Below, one piece after another: positions 9,376-17,841 of a stretch of 64,000 nucleotides of DNA (positions are counted from its first letter, which is position 1; every line of letters begins with the position of its first letter). Origin of the DNA: JBDTSW01 sp963799815. GTDB lineage: Bacteria; Actinomycetota; Thermoleophilia; Solirubrobacterales; 70-9. The notes beneath the pieces are model-generated. The model ran no database searches, was not told where the DNA came from, and saw nothing but the letters and a program-made list of their open reading frames with translations. The stretch lies in assembly GCA_963799815.1 (NCBI GenBank), contig CAWCYG010000005.1:1-64000 (forward strand), given 5' to 3'. The position numbers were made by a program, and so were the translations under genes.

Positions 9376-9416
9376 GGCGGCGGGATTTGAATCCGCGACC
9401 TCCGGGTTTATGGGCT
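9376..9416 (-). tRNA. Degenerate tRNA-Met-like 3' half (possible attachment-site scar)
   Basis: The minus strand reads CCCATAAACCCGGAGGTCGC then GGATTCAAATCCCGCC. CCCGGAGGTCGC is identical to the anticodon-stem/variable region of the initiator tRNA at 43741-43814, and CAT is present, but the 5' anticodon stem does not pair and the T stem has a mismatch. It lies in the same orientation as the intact initiator tRNA, which is what a distal att copy would do. Not a working tRNA. Confidence 0.4.
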
Positions 9417-9430
9417 GAACCGGGGTGATC

Positions 9431-9472
9431 CCCGTCGGAAATCGCTTTTCAAGCGGTTTCGCACCCGACGGG
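9431..9472. repeat. Long perfect-ended hairpin
   Basis: Arms CCCGTCGG (9431-9438) and CCGACGGG (9465-9472) enclose a second stem, AAATCGCTT/AAGCGGTTT, around the loop TTC. It sits between the tRNA-like scar and the next gene. It has no T tract, so it could be a cruciform, a terminator for either side, or part of a lost element end. Confidence 0.5.
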
Positions 9473-9555
9473 AGCCGTTCAGCCTTTCACGACTAATTCA
9501 TCGCCGCCACCTAGCGTCGCCCGCGAAGCATTCAAGACCCGAATGGAGGCTCGCG

Positions 9556-10332
9556 ATGAAGCTAATAGGCCGAATTTCCATGATCGTCTTCGCGGTGGCA
9601 TGCGTGTACGCCGGAGCGCAGTCGTCCGGCGGGTCGGCGGCGCGGGCCGCGGGCGGGCAGAAGCCGGTGCCCCTGAAGGAGGCGAAGCTCAATATCGAGC
9701 ACAACGCGACTGACCGCGACACCGGCTTTCAGGGGTTCGTCGACAGCGAGGGCTGGCGGCGCCTCGACGCGCGCGGACCGGATGGACGGGTGCTCAGGTT
9801 CCAGGGCCTTGGATCGCTCGGTGAGCTTGGCCTGACCGAGCTCTTCTTCGAGACGGTCGAGCCCGAGAACGCGGACGTGCCGATCCGGCGCATGCTCGCG
9901 AAGCTGCCGGAAGGGCGCTACACCTTCTACGGGCCCGGACGGGAGAACGGCGAGGCCACCGGGCCGACCGTCGGCAAGGCGTTGCTCACCCACGACATCC
10001 CGAGGGGGCCGCAATTGGTCTCGCCCGCCGAGGGCGCAACCGTCCCGACCCACGGCGTCGTCGCCGACTGGGAACCGGTGTCGAAGACGATCACCGGCGA
10101 TCCGACGAAGATCATCTCGTACCAGCTGATCATCGAGCAGGACGTCGAGCCCCACCGCCACATGATCGGGCAGCTCGGCAGTCTCAGTATGTACCTGCCG
10201 CGCTCGGTCACGGAGAGCGACGTGCCCGACGGCTTCCTCGAGCCGGGCACCGACTATGACTGGGAGGTCCTGGCAATCGAGCGGAGCGGCAACCAGACGC
10301 TGTCGTCCGGCTCGTTCACGACCGAAGGATAG
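9556..10332 (+). CDS. Secreted fibronectin-type-III-like protein
   Basis: A 258-residue protein with a signal peptide (MKLIGRISMIVFAVACVYAG), processed near the Ala-rich SAARAAGG. Residues about 155-257 look like one FN3-type beta sandwich: PQLVSPAEGATVPTHGVVAD, WEPV, ISYQLIIEQD and the closing TDYDWEVLAIERSGNQTLSS. The N-terminal half (LNIEHNATDRDTGFQGFVDS) resembles secreted proteins of unknown function found in many soil bacteria. No enzyme motif. GGAGG-like GGAGGC lies close before the ATG. Confidence 0.75.
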   Translation: MKLIGRISMIVFAVACVYAGAQSSGGSAARAAGGQKPVPLKEAKLNIEHNATDRDTGFQGFVDSEGWRRLDARGPDGRVLRFQGLGSLGELGLTELFFETVEPENADVPIRRMLAKLPEGRYTFYGPGRENGEATGPTVGKALLTHDIPRGPQLVSPAEGATVPTHGVVADWEPVSKTITGDPTKIISYQLIIEQDVEPHRHMIGQLGSLSMYLPRSVTESDVPDGFLEPGTDYDWEVLAIERSGNQTLSSGSFTTEG

Positions 10333-10390
10333 GTCGGGGCAAACGCTCGGTCGAGCGCGTACGCCTGATGCGTGACCGGGGATGACCGTT

Positions 10391-11170
10391 CTAGGAGACC
10401 GCCTCTCGGCAGAACTCGCGCAGCGCTTCGGCGAAGGTGGGGCTTACCGTCGGCTTCTCTTTGCAGGTCACCTGCATCGAGTCGGGGAAGGCCGAGACGG
10501 CGGCCTCGTATCCCGCCCTGGTGAAGAGAAGGCACGGATCGTGCTCGGCTAGGAGCAACGGCTTCCCTAGATCCCGCAACACATCCTCGATCCAGTCCCC
10601 CGGGTCGGCCATGTTCTCGCGCACGTACGCCTGCGCCACCCCGGTGGGTATTCGCTCGAGCATGCGATCCGCGAGCTCCTCGCCGTAGAACCCTTGCGTG
10701 ATCTGGGTCAGGTGGCGCATGAACGTGCGGTCGTCAAGCTCGGCCACCTGGCGGAACGCCGAGCCGACCTCAGCGTTGATCGCGGGTGGGTCCGCGTCCG
10801 GACTGAAGCTGAGACAGGCATGCCCGAGCGCAAGCCCCTGGACCGCGTCCGGCTGCCGAGCCGCGAACCTCAGGGCCGCTGCGATCGCGAACTCGTCGGC
10901 GGCGAGGACGCAGCCTTGCCATCCAAGCCCTTCGACCTCTGCTGCCGCGCGCTCGGCGAGGGCGGCGCTGTCATACGCGTCCGGCGGGCGCTCGTCGCCG
11001 ACCCCGGGGGCATCGAACACGGCGACCTCGGCCCACTCCTCGAGCTGTGGCCGGATCACCCACTCCAGCCCGGAGTAGCCAGGGAAAAGGAGCAGCCGGG
11101 ATCTGGCAGCGCCGTGACCCGGGCCTCTTGTGTTTGGCGACATGTGGTCGTCCAGTATCTCGCCCCGCAC
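10391..11170 (-). CDS. Alpha/beta-hydrolase-fold protein with atypical nucleophile elbow
   Basis: A 259-residue protein, start ATG 11170 or 11143. RLLLFPGYSGLEWVIRPQLE and EVAVFDAPGVGDERPP give the first strands and oxyanion-hole region of the fold. At the nucleophile elbow, where G-x-S-x-G is expected, it reads VLAADEFAIAAALRFA, so the serine is missing and an Asp/Glu stands near its place. The C-terminal part keeps PLLLAEHDPCLL (the acid strand) but has no clear late histidine motif. It may be a non-catalytic relative or use another nucleophile. It is convergent with the FN3 gene. Confidence 0.7.
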   Translation of the reverse strand: MRGEILDDHMSPNTRGPGHGAARSRLLLFPGYSGLEWVIRPQLEEWAEVAVFDAPGVGDERPPDAYDSAALAERAAAEVEGLGWQGCVLAADEFAIAAALRFAARQPDAVQGLALGHACLSFSPDADPPAINAEVGSAFRQVAELDDRTFMRHLTQITQGFYGEELADRMLERIPTGVAQAYVRENMADPGDWIEDVLRDLGKPLLLAEHDPCLLFTRAGYEAAVSAFPDSMQVTCKEKPTVSPTFAEALREFCREAVS

Positions 11171-11344
11171 GATGGGAGATCAAACGGGCCACGCCTTCCT
11201 TTGGGCGAGAAGAGACGCAAGGCGCCAGGGGATGTCTCCTCAGGCTCCCGGCCTGGCGGGCACCAACCTCGATTTATGACTCCTCACCGCCAGCGTTTAC
11301 CTACTACGCTGCTGACGGTGAACCGGGGAGTGGGAACACCGAGG

Positions 11345-12187
11345 ATGCTGCTGCGGATTGCCGTCGTCGCAGCGCTGCTTGCCTGCCTGCATTCCGTGCC
11401 TGCGCTGGCCGCGCCCACGGTCACGATCGACAGCGGCCCGGACGGACCCACCAACAATTCGTCCCCGACGTTCACGTTCACGCACACCACGGCCGTCGAG
11501 TGCTCGGTCGACCAAGGGACCGAGGACTTTGGCCCCTGCACCACCGGAAGCAGCCATACGGACGGCCCGCTGGCGGACGGTGATTGGACGTTCCGCGTCC
11601 GCGCGACCGGCGATAAGCCCGCAAACACGACGGAGACCCGCGACTTCAGCGTCGACACGGTCGGCCCTGTGGCCGAGGTGACGGGCCCCCAGAGGACCGG
11701 CGACCGCACGCCCAGCTTCCAGGTGTCCTCGCCGGAGCCGGGGGCCAGCCTCAGATGCAAGCTTGACGGCAGGCCGGCAGTCGGGTGCGGGCCGCGCTTC
11801 ACGCCGGAGCGGAAGCTCACCTTCGGCTGGCACAGGTTGCGCGTAACCGCGCACGACACCCTCGGGAACCCGGGACCGCGAGAGACGTTCCGGTTCAAGG
11901 TCCTGAGACCGCCGCTGGAGGCAGGCCGCGCGGAACGAACCGTGGCCACTGCGCTCCGCCGCCACCAGTTCGCGAAGCGGGTGATCGCCAACCTCGAGCG
12001 GAGCTGTACCCGACTCGGCCGGTTCAAGTTCTCATGCCGGTTCTCCTCGGCCTTCCCCGGATACAGCCTGAAGGGACACGGACCGGTCGAGCTCCGAGGG
12101 GGGCGCATCTCCTATCGGTTCGTGGTGTGGGCGCAGGGCCAGAGGGTCGTCCTCACCGACGAGAACGAAGGAAGGTTCCCGGGCTAG
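11345..12187 (+). CDS. Secreted Ig-like protein
   Basis: A 280-residue protein. ATG 11345 is chosen because it opens the signal peptide MLLRIAVVAALLACLHSVPA with cleavage after ALA; the open frame upstream is not family-like. Residues 22-105 and 106-190 form two bacterial Ig-like repeats (TVTIDSGPDGPTNNSSPTFT, then DTVGPVAEVTGPQRTGDRTP), with Cys pairs typical of the actinobacterial cell-surface version. The last 90 residues are a basic domain with two Cys (SCTRLGRFKFSCRF) ending GRISYRFVVWAQGQRVVL. Role likely structural or adhesive. Confidence 0.75.
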   Translation: MLLRIAVVAALLACLHSVPALAAPTVTIDSGPDGPTNNSSPTFTFTHTTAVECSVDQGTEDFGPCTTGSSHTDGPLADGDWTFRVRATGDKPANTTETRDFSVDTVGPVAEVTGPQRTGDRTPSFQVSSPEPGASLRCKLDGRPAVGCGPRFTPERKLTFGWHRLRVTAHDTLGNPGPRETFRFKVLRPPLEAGRAERTVATALRRHQFAKRVIANLERSCTRLGRFKFSCRFSSAFPGYSLKGHGPVELRGGRISYRFVVWAQGQRVVLTDENEGRFPG

Positions 12188-12188
12188 C

Positions 12189-12770
12189 TCAGCACGGGAA
12201 GCCCGCGGGGTCGATGCAGGGTTCTGGGGGTGGAGGCGGCGCAACGGGCGCGGGCGCGGGCGCGGGAGTCGGAATCGGAGTCGGGGTCGCGGCGGGCTCG
12301 GGCGTCGCGGCGGGCTCGGGTGTCGCGGCCGCGGCAGCGCGCGCTGCCCGCCTCTCCGCCTTCGCCGCTGCGGCGGCCGCTGCCGCCTCGGCCGCCGCGA
12401 TCGCCGCCTGCCTCCGCTCGACCGCCGCGGCGCCTCGCCGCGCCCCGGCCTCCGCACCGGCCTTCTCTGACGCCGCTATGGCCGCCCACCCTCCGGCCGT
12501 CCTGCCGCGCACAAAGGCGGCCTGCCGCGCGGTCTCGAATGCCTCCTGGAACGAGGACTGCTGGATCTCGGTCGCTCGTTCCGTACCGCCCGTGCTCTCT
12601 GTCCCTACTAGGTAGCCGAGGAACGCAAGCTCGATCGCCGCCACGGAGACCACGACAACGACGGAGACGGTCGGTCGTGCCACCCAGATCCTGGCGCGCC
12701 ATCCGGGCGCGACGTGCTCGGGGCGCTCCAGTGAGGGCCACCCCTGCGTCGCTCGGAAGTGGAAACTCAT
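12189..12770 (-). CDS. Single-span membrane protein with Ala-rich coiled coil and Pro tail
   Basis: A 193-residue protein: a 32-residue N-terminal cytosolic part, one membrane helix (VSVVVVVSVAAIELAFLGYL), then residues 60-145 highly helical with Ala/Glu/Arg heptads (EAFETARQAAF, AAIAAAEAAAAAAAAKAERR), and a Pro/Ala/Thr-rich tail (PEPAATPEPAATPTPIPT) with a final CIDPAGFPC. Its ATG overlaps the stop of the gene upstream by four bases. The layout TM plus coiled coil is shared with that neighbour, so the two probably act together in or on the membrane. No known family. Confidence 0.65.
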   Translation of the reverse strand: MSFHFRATQGWPSLERPEHVAPGWRARIWVARPTVSVVVVVSVAAIELAFLGYLVGTESTGGTERATEIQQSSFQEAFETARQAAFVRGRTAGGWAAIAASEKAGAEAGARRGAAAVERRQAAIAAAEAAAAAAAAKAERRAARAAAAATPEPAATPEPAATPTPIPTPAPAPAPVAPPPPPEPCIDPAGFPC

Positions 12771-13216
12771 CGCGGCTCCGGCACCTGAATCGGCTGCCGC
12801 GGGTCGAGGTCGGCGCGATCGAACTCGCTCGCGTATGCCGCTCTGTACGCAGCAGCGTACGCAGGGGCGTAGACGCGGTCGCGCGCCGACTCATAGCCTT
12901 GCTCGTACCCCTCTTTTGCACCCTTCTGGGCGCCCGCTTCGCGCCCCTCGGCGATCGCGGCAGCACGGAGCGCCTCAGGATTCACGTCAGGCCTGCCGAG
13001 GAGGTATCCGCCGTAGCCTGCCCCGGCCAGCAGGAAAGCAATCAAGAGCGCGCAAGCGACTCGTGCCCACGAGAACGCGCTGGCGACTCGTGCCCACGAG
13101 AACTCCGCCACGACAGCTTGCCATGACTGCCGGCGGCTGCGCGGCCGCCTCCAAGACCATCCGAACCTCCGAATGCCGGGAAGGCTACTCGCTGCCGACC
13201 GGACGGGTAAGAGCAA
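12767..13216 (-). CDS. Single-span membrane protein, partner of the downstream coiled-coil protein
   Basis: A 149-residue protein: a basic N-terminus with a short internal repeat (EFSWARVASAFSWARVACAL), one membrane helix (LLIAFLLAGAGYGGYLLG), then a helical part with GREAGAQKGAKEGYEQGYES and YAPAYAAAYRAAYASEF. The Gly/Tyr-spaced helix resembles the extracytoplasmic part of other short actinobacterial membrane proteins. Translationally coupled to the next gene (ATGA overlap 12767-12770). The start could be a later codon nearer the membrane helix. Confidence 0.6.
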   Translation of the reverse strand: MLLPVRSAASSLPGIRRFGWSWRRPRSRRQSWQAVVAEFSWARVASAFSWARVACALLIAFLLAGAGYGGYLLGRPDVNPEALRAAAIAEGREAGAQKGAKEGYEQGYESARDRVYAPAYAAAYRAAYASEFDRADLDPRQPIQVPEPR

Positions 13217-13259
13217 CGCGGAAGGAGCGGGGGCAGATGAACAGCGGGTATAGCGCTAC

Positions 13260-13724
13260 CTAAGGGGCGGAGCCTTGCTGCGCTTCCAGCGTCGATAGGA
13301 AGTGGCGCAGGTGATCGGCAACCGTCCGTCTGGCTAGCCCGAGCGGGAAGAAGGGCCAAAGCATGCTCCCTTTGATGCCCCGTAGGTGTCGACTCGCATC
13401 TATCTCGACGCGGCTGCCACCGTTCAGCGGCTTCGCTCTCAGCTCCCAGGTGCTCCCCGGTTTGAAGATGTTCGACTCAGTGACAGTGCCCCGGAGCGCG
13501 CCGGGCTCGGACCAGTCGTAGCGCAGGCGCTCCCAGACATGTCCGATCGGCCACGGGTTGCCCTCGGTCACCTCCGCGAACGTCGGGCCCTGCTGGTGCA
13601 CCTCGAGATGTTCCGCATGTACGTCGGGCCACAGCTCGGCGCGGCGCTCGGAAAAGTCACGGGCCGCCTCGAGAACCCGCTCGGGGCCGACGGTGGTCTC
13701 CTCGACGACGTGCACACGCGGCAT
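13260..13724 (-). CDS. SRPBCC (START-like) family protein
   Basis: A 154-residue protein from ATG 13724 (MPRVHVVEETTVGPERVLEA). VHVVEETTVGPERVLEAARD is the first strand and helix of the SRPBCC fold; RVEIDASRHLRGIKGSML and the long last helix RRTVADHLRHFLSTLEAQQ close the hydrophobic ligand cavity. Ligand unknown. The in-frame extension to 13793 enters the dispersed repeat (positions 13748-13830) and is not used. Members of this family are often lipid-binding or polyketide-cyclase-like, but nothing here selects between these. Confidence 0.8.
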   Translation of the reverse strand: MPRVHVVEETTVGPERVLEAARDFSERRAELWPDVHAEHLEVHQQGPTFAEVTEGNPWPIGHVWERLRYDWSEPGALRGTVTESNIFKPGSTWELRAKPLNGGSRVEIDASRHLRGIKGSMLWPFFPLGLARRTVADHLRHFLSTLEAQQGSAP

Positions 13725-13747
13725 CGTGGCGATGCTATCCGTGGAGT

Positions 13748-13830
13748 GGCTGCTTTCCATTCGAAGCGGACGTCTCGCACACGCCTGAGTCATGCGTCGC
13801 AGCGGCAGGCGAATACCCGGCGGCTTCGAC
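13748..13830. repeat. Dispersed repeat, partial copy 1
   Basis: Holds the TTTCCATTCGAAGCGG hairpin region followed by ACGCCTGAGTCATGCGTCGC and AGCGGCAGGCGAATAC, matching the other copies at 21.4, 22.9, 31.0 and 35.3 kb. This copy is the only one upstream of 19 kb and breaks off into unrelated sequence at about 13820. Confidence 0.7.
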
Positions 13831-13954
13831 TGCCTCCGCTTGGTCGTCTGCAGGTCGTCGACGTCGCCCTCTCAGTTGGTCGGGGTCGCCAGGCAGACCG
13901 TTTCCGGGAGGTGGCGTCCGGCTTGGTCGCATCTCAGCCCGAGCGGTGATAGTT

Positions 13955-13968
13955 TGAACGGCCGTTCA
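13955..13968. promoter_or_regulatory. Likely TetR operator
   Basis: A perfect 14-bp palindrome, TGAACGGCCGTTCA, ends 23 nt before the GTG start of the tetR gene at 13992. Position and symmetry fit autorepression of the tetR-polyamine transporter operon. Confidence 0.7.
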
Positions 13969-13991
13969 GCGTTCGGGCAGGAGGGACCGGT

Positions 13992-14690
13992 GTGAGCCCG
14001 CGTCGGCAGATCGACCATATCCGTAGACCGCAGCTGCTCGGAGCAGCAGCAGACGTGATCGTCGAACGCGGCCTTGCGTCGACGCGGATCGCGGACGTCG
14101 CCGAACGAGCGGGCACCAGCCCACCGGCGGTGCTCTATTGGTTTCGGTCGAAGGACGCGTTGCTCGCCGAGGCGCTGACGGTCGGCGAGGAGCGCTTCTA
14201 CGTCGAGATGCGCGAGCGCATTCACCTGTTGGAGCGCCCGCGCGACCAGCTGCGGTTCATGATCGAGGCTTCGGCCGAGGAGTACGACTGGACCCTGTGG
14301 ATCGAGCTTTGGGTCCGCGCTCTTCGTGATCCCGCCTCGCGACAAGCTCGTCAGCGACTGGACAACCGCTGGCGCGAGGAGATCGCGGCCGTGATCCGTG
14401 CCGGGCAGGGGGCGGGTGAGTTCGGTGACGCCGATGCCGACGAAGTGGCTCTGCTGCTCGGCTCGCTCCTCGACGGACTCGCCGTCCAGGCGACGCTGCG
14501 TGACCCCGATGTATCTCGCGAGCGGATGCTTCGCTGTGCGCTCGAGGTGGCCGAATCGCTCCTCGACTGTGAGTTGGGGGCGGCGGCCTACGAGACCGCG
14601 GCGGGGGATGAATCGGGGGGAGCAAAATCCGCTGTCCGTGAGACCGTGCCCCACCTCGCGGACACTGAACTCACGAAAGGACTCGAATGA
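13992..14690 (+). CDS. TetR/AcrR family regulator
   Basis: A 232-residue protein, GTG start. The N-terminal HTH is clear: LLGAAADVIVERGLASTRIA, then DVAERAGTSPPAVLYWFRSK. The C-terminal ligand domain (WTLWIELWVRALRDPASRQA, LLLGSLLDGLAVQATL) is of the BetI-like type. Its stop overlaps the ATG of the binding-protein gene by four bases, so it heads the polyamine-type ABC operon and most likely represses it through the palindrome at 13955, with a polyamine or amine as probable inducer (inference). Confidence 0.9.
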   Translation: MSPRRQIDHIRRPQLLGAAADVIVERGLASTRIADVAERAGTSPPAVLYWFRSKDALLAEALTVGEERFYVEMRERIHLLERPRDQLRFMIEASAEEYDWTLWIELWVRALRDPASRQARQRLDNRWREEIAAVIRAGQGAGEFGDADADEVALLLGSLLDGLAVQATLRDPDVSRERMLRCALEVAESLLDCELGAAAYETAAGDESGGAKSAVRETVPHLADTELTKGLE

Positions 14691-15970
14691 CGCACCACCC
14701 GAAGGAACGGCCGAACTCCCTGAGCAGGCGCGGTTTCCTGCTACGAAGCGCAGGTGCCGCCGGGGCCTTCTACGGTGCTGGCGGCCTGCTCGCCGCCTGC
14801 GGCAACACGACGAGCAGCACCGGCACCGACAGCGAACTCGGGCCGGGAGGCCTGCCGCTCGCGAGGCCCGACAAGCGCGTGACCCTGCCGCGTTGGGAGG
14901 ATCCGATCGAGTCGGGGCTCGAGCCGGAGACAGGCGGGACGTTCACCGTCTACAACTACCCCGCCTACCTCTACAAGAAGATCCTCACGGAGTTCGGGGC
15001 CAAGTACGACGTCGAAGTCCAGTACACGCCGTTCGACAACATCAACTCCGGACTCCAGCGGCTTGGCTCCGGAGCGGTCACGCCCGACGTGATGGAGATC
15101 ACGCCGGACACGCTCGATATCGGCGTTGCCGGCAAGCTGATCAAGCCGCTCAACCTCGACTACATCCCGAACCTCCAGAAGAACATCTGGCCGCAGCTCG
15201 TCGACCCGTTCTACGACGGCGAGTCGCGCTACACGGTTCCCTACACCGCCTACGCCACCGGTATCGCATGGCGGACGGACGAGATCAAAGAGGACATCGC
15301 TGGCATGAGCCAGCCGTGGGACATCTTCTGGGAGTCTCAGGCGTACGAGGGCAAGGTGGCGCTCCTCTCCGAGAACCGGGAGACGATCGGCATGGCGCTC
15401 CTGCGCAACGGGATCACGGACATCAACACCGAGGATCCCGAGCTCGTGAACCAGGCAGTGTCCGACCTCAAGGAGCTCTACGGCGTCTGCAACATCAAGG
15501 TGGACAACCTCCAGTACCAGACGGTCCCGGAGGGGTCGAGTTGGCTCCACCAGGCGTGGTCGGGGGACATGATCGCGGGCTACATCTACTACCTCCCGAA
15601 GGGAACGCCAGCGAGCGCCCTCGCCTACTGGAAGGCACCCCCCGGTAAGGTGCCGGTCCAGACCGACTGCTTCGCGATTTGCTCGACCACGGAGAAGCCG
15701 GTGCTCTCGCATCTCTTCCTCAACTACCTCCTCGACAACGGCGTCGCCTATGAGAACTTCGTCGACTTCAACGGGTATCAGCCTCCGCTGAACGAGATCG
15801 ACCCGAGCACCCTGGTGCAGAAGGGAGTCGTGCCCGAGAACCTGGAGAACAGCGTTCTGACGAACGATGATCTCGGGCCCGACTCGCTGCAGTACGGGAC
15901 GCTCACGTCTCAGGGACAGCGGCTGTGGGAGGACGGCTACGCGAACTTCCTCGCCGGAGGAGAAAGTTGA
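14687..15970 (+). CDS. potD: ABC transporter substrate-binding lipoprotein, spermidine/putrescine type
   Basis: A 427-residue protein that binds the substrate outside the membrane. The N-terminus carries a Tat motif (SRRGFLLRS) and a lipobox (LLAAC), so it is exported folded and lipid-anchored. The body is a PotD/PotF-type two-lobe fold: FTVYNYPAYLYKKILTEFGA, PDVMEITPDTLDIG, the hinge region YTVPYTAYATGIAWRTDEI, and VQTDCFAICSTTEKPVLSHL near the end. Operon order tetR-potD-potB-potC-potA with overlaps. The exact ligand is not fixed by sequence; polyamine or another amine is likely. Confidence 0.88.
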   Translation: MTHHPKERPNSLSRRGFLLRSAGAAGAFYGAGGLLAACGNTTSSTGTDSELGPGGLPLARPDKRVTLPRWEDPIESGLEPETGGTFTVYNYPAYLYKKILTEFGAKYDVEVQYTPFDNINSGLQRLGSGAVTPDVMEITPDTLDIGVAGKLIKPLNLDYIPNLQKNIWPQLVDPFYDGESRYTVPYTAYATGIAWRTDEIKEDIAGMSQPWDIFWESQAYEGKVALLSENRETIGMALLRNGITDINTEDPELVNQAVSDLKELYGVCNIKVDNLQYQTVPEGSSWLHQAWSGDMIAGYIYYLPKGTPASALAYWKAPPGKVPVQTDCFAICSTTEKPVLSHLFLNYLLDNGVAYENFVDFNGYQPPLNEIDPSTLVQKGVVPENLENSVLTNDDLGPDSLQYGTLTSQGQRLWEDGYANFLAGGES

Positions 15971-15999
15971 CGGGTCCGGGGCGCGAGCGTTAGGGCGTC

Positions 16000-16902
16000 A
16001 TGTACCGGCGCTGGTTGTGGCCCGCTAGTGCGCTCCCGGGCGTTCTCTGGCTAGTTCTCCTCTTCGTCGTTCCGTTCTATGCGGTCCTTGGGGTCGCGCT
16101 GGGAACGGTCGACCCGATCCTCTTCCAACCGGTTCCCATCTGGAACCCGCTCGACTGGAACGTGGGTTGGCTCACCGAGGTCCTCAGTCGGCTCGCGCCG
16201 GGAGGAATCTGGTTCGACGTCGGGGTCAGGACGATCGTTTACGTCCTCATCGCCCTGGCCCTCTGCCTGCTGATCGGGTATCCGGTCGCCTACTACACGG
16301 CCCGGCACGCGGGGCGATGGAAGGGCGTCATTCTCGTCCTGATCATCCTGCCCCTGTGGATCAGCTACATGATGCGAATGCTCGCCTGGGTGAATCTCCT
16401 GCAGACGGACGGCTACGTGAACGACTTCCTGATGTTCACCCACGTGCTCAGCCAGCCGCGGGACTGGCTCGGCGGGAGCGCCTCGACCGTCATCCTCGCC
16501 CTCGTCTACGGCTACATCCCATACCTGATCCTGCCGCTCTTCGCCGCGCTCGATCGCATCGACCGCAGCCACCTAGAAGCGGCACGTGACCTCGGTGCGA
16601 GCCCCTGGTCCGCGTTTCGCACGGTCACCCTCCCGCTCTCGAAAATCGGCATCCTGGGGGGCGCCGTCCTGATCACGCTACCGATGTTCGGCGACTACTA
16701 CACGCCGAACATCGTCTCCGGCTCGCCGAAGACGTCGATGATCGGCAACCAGATCGACCTCTACTTCCACGGCGGCCCGCAGCCGACGATCGGCGCAGCG
16801 CTCACGATCGTGCTTGCCGCCTTCCTGACGATCCTGATGCTCTACTACATGCGGAGCATCCATCGCGCCCAACGCGAGGCCGGGACGGTGGGGGCGCTGT
16901 GA
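16000..16902 (+). CDS. potB: ABC transporter permease, PotB type
   Basis: A 300-residue membrane protein with six predicted helices (first ALPGVLWLVLLFVVPFYAVL). The cytoplasmic EAA loop, EAARDLGASPWSAFRTVTLP, which docks to the ATPase, is intact. Helix sequences GYPVAYYTARHAGRWKGVIL and PLWISYMMRMLAWVNLLQTD are typical of PotB. The last codons overlap the GTG start of the second permease (GTGA). Confidence 0.9.
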   Translation: MYRRWLWPASALPGVLWLVLLFVVPFYAVLGVALGTVDPILFQPVPIWNPLDWNVGWLTEVLSRLAPGGIWFDVGVRTIVYVLIALALCLLIGYPVAYYTARHAGRWKGVILVLIILPLWISYMMRMLAWVNLLQTDGYVNDFLMFTHVLSQPRDWLGGSASTVILALVYGYIPYLILPLFAALDRIDRSHLEAARDLGASPWSAFRTVTLPLSKIGILGGAVLITLPMFGDYYTPNIVSGSPKTSMIGNQIDLYFHGGPQPTIGAALTIVLAAFLTILMLYYMRSIHRAQREAGTVGAL

Positions 16903-17828
16903 CGGGCGCTGGCGAGCCGCGAGCGAGGCAGCAGCCCTCGACCTTGACCCGCTTGCGCGGCTGGTTTCGCAACCCATGGGGAAAGCCGCGCTTCCTGCGC
17001 GTATTCACCTGGGCCTACATCCTGTGGTCGATCGTACCGGTGCTGATCGCGGTGCAGTTCTCCTTCAATGCGACCCGCTCGCGCACGGTCTGGGACTCCT
17101 TCTCGACACGCTGGTACTGGGGGGATCCAGTGGACTCGGTCTGGCACGACCCGAGCCTTCGGCATGCTCTCGGTCAGAGCTTCAAGCTGGCGCTAGCGGA
17201 CGTTCTCATCGCAGTCCCGATCGGGGTTTTGCTCGCCCTCGGTCTCGCCCGCTGGCGCGGACGCGGCTCCGGCACCTCCAACTTCCTCATGCTCTTTCCG
17301 TTGGTCACGCCCGAGATCGTCATGGGCGTGTCGCTCCTCCTCGTCTTCTCGCACGTCTTCACATTCGTTGAAACGGGAACGGTCGCCCAGCTCCTCGGCC
17401 ACGTGACCTTCTCGATCTCCTTTGTGGTCGTGATTGTGCGCGGGCGGCTGTTCTCGATCGGCAGGCAGTACGAGGAGGCCGCCGCCGACCTCGGGGCCTC
17501 GCCGTTCGTCGCGTTGACGCGCGTCCTCCTGCCCTTGCTCACCCCGGCGATCATCGCTTCAGCCGCCGTCGTGTTCGCCATCTCGGCCGACGACTTCGTG
17601 ATCAGCCAGTGGCTGTCAAGCGGCGGACCCACGGACACCGTCCCGATCCAGATCTACGCAGCGACGCGCGCCGCGCCGTTACCGTCTGTGAACGCGATCG
17701 CAACGATCATGATGGTGTCAACCCTCCTCATTGTCGCGGCTGGCTTCCTCACCTGGCGCTTCTTCACCCGCGGAGAACGTCGGGCGGGGAAAGCGGCGGA
17801 GGACTTCGGCGCCTTCAACCTCAACTAG
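16899..17828 (+). CDS. potC: ABC transporter permease, PotC type
   Basis: A 309-residue protein; GTG start overlapping potB by four bases. After a basic N-terminus come six membrane helices; the EAA loop reads EEAAADLGASPFVALTRVLL. Helix 1 WAYILWSIVPVLIAVQFSFN and the stretch FAISADDFVISQWLSSGGPT are characteristic of PotC. Forms the heterodimeric membrane channel with PotB. Confidence 0.9.
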   Translation: MTGAGEPRARQQPSTLTRLRGWFRNPWGKPRFLRVFTWAYILWSIVPVLIAVQFSFNATRSRTVWDSFSTRWYWGDPVDSVWHDPSLRHALGQSFKLALADVLIAVPIGVLLALGLARWRGRGSGTSNFLMLFPLVTPEIVMGVSLLLVFSHVFTFVETGTVAQLLGHVTFSISFVVVIVRGRLFSIGRQYEEAAADLGASPFVALTRVLLPLLTPAIIASAAVVFAISADDFVISQWLSSGGPTDTVPIQIYAATRAAPLPSVNAIATIMMVSTLLIVAAGFLTWRFFTRGERRAGKAAEDFGAFNLN

Positions 17829-17841
17829 TTTCGGGAGACCA

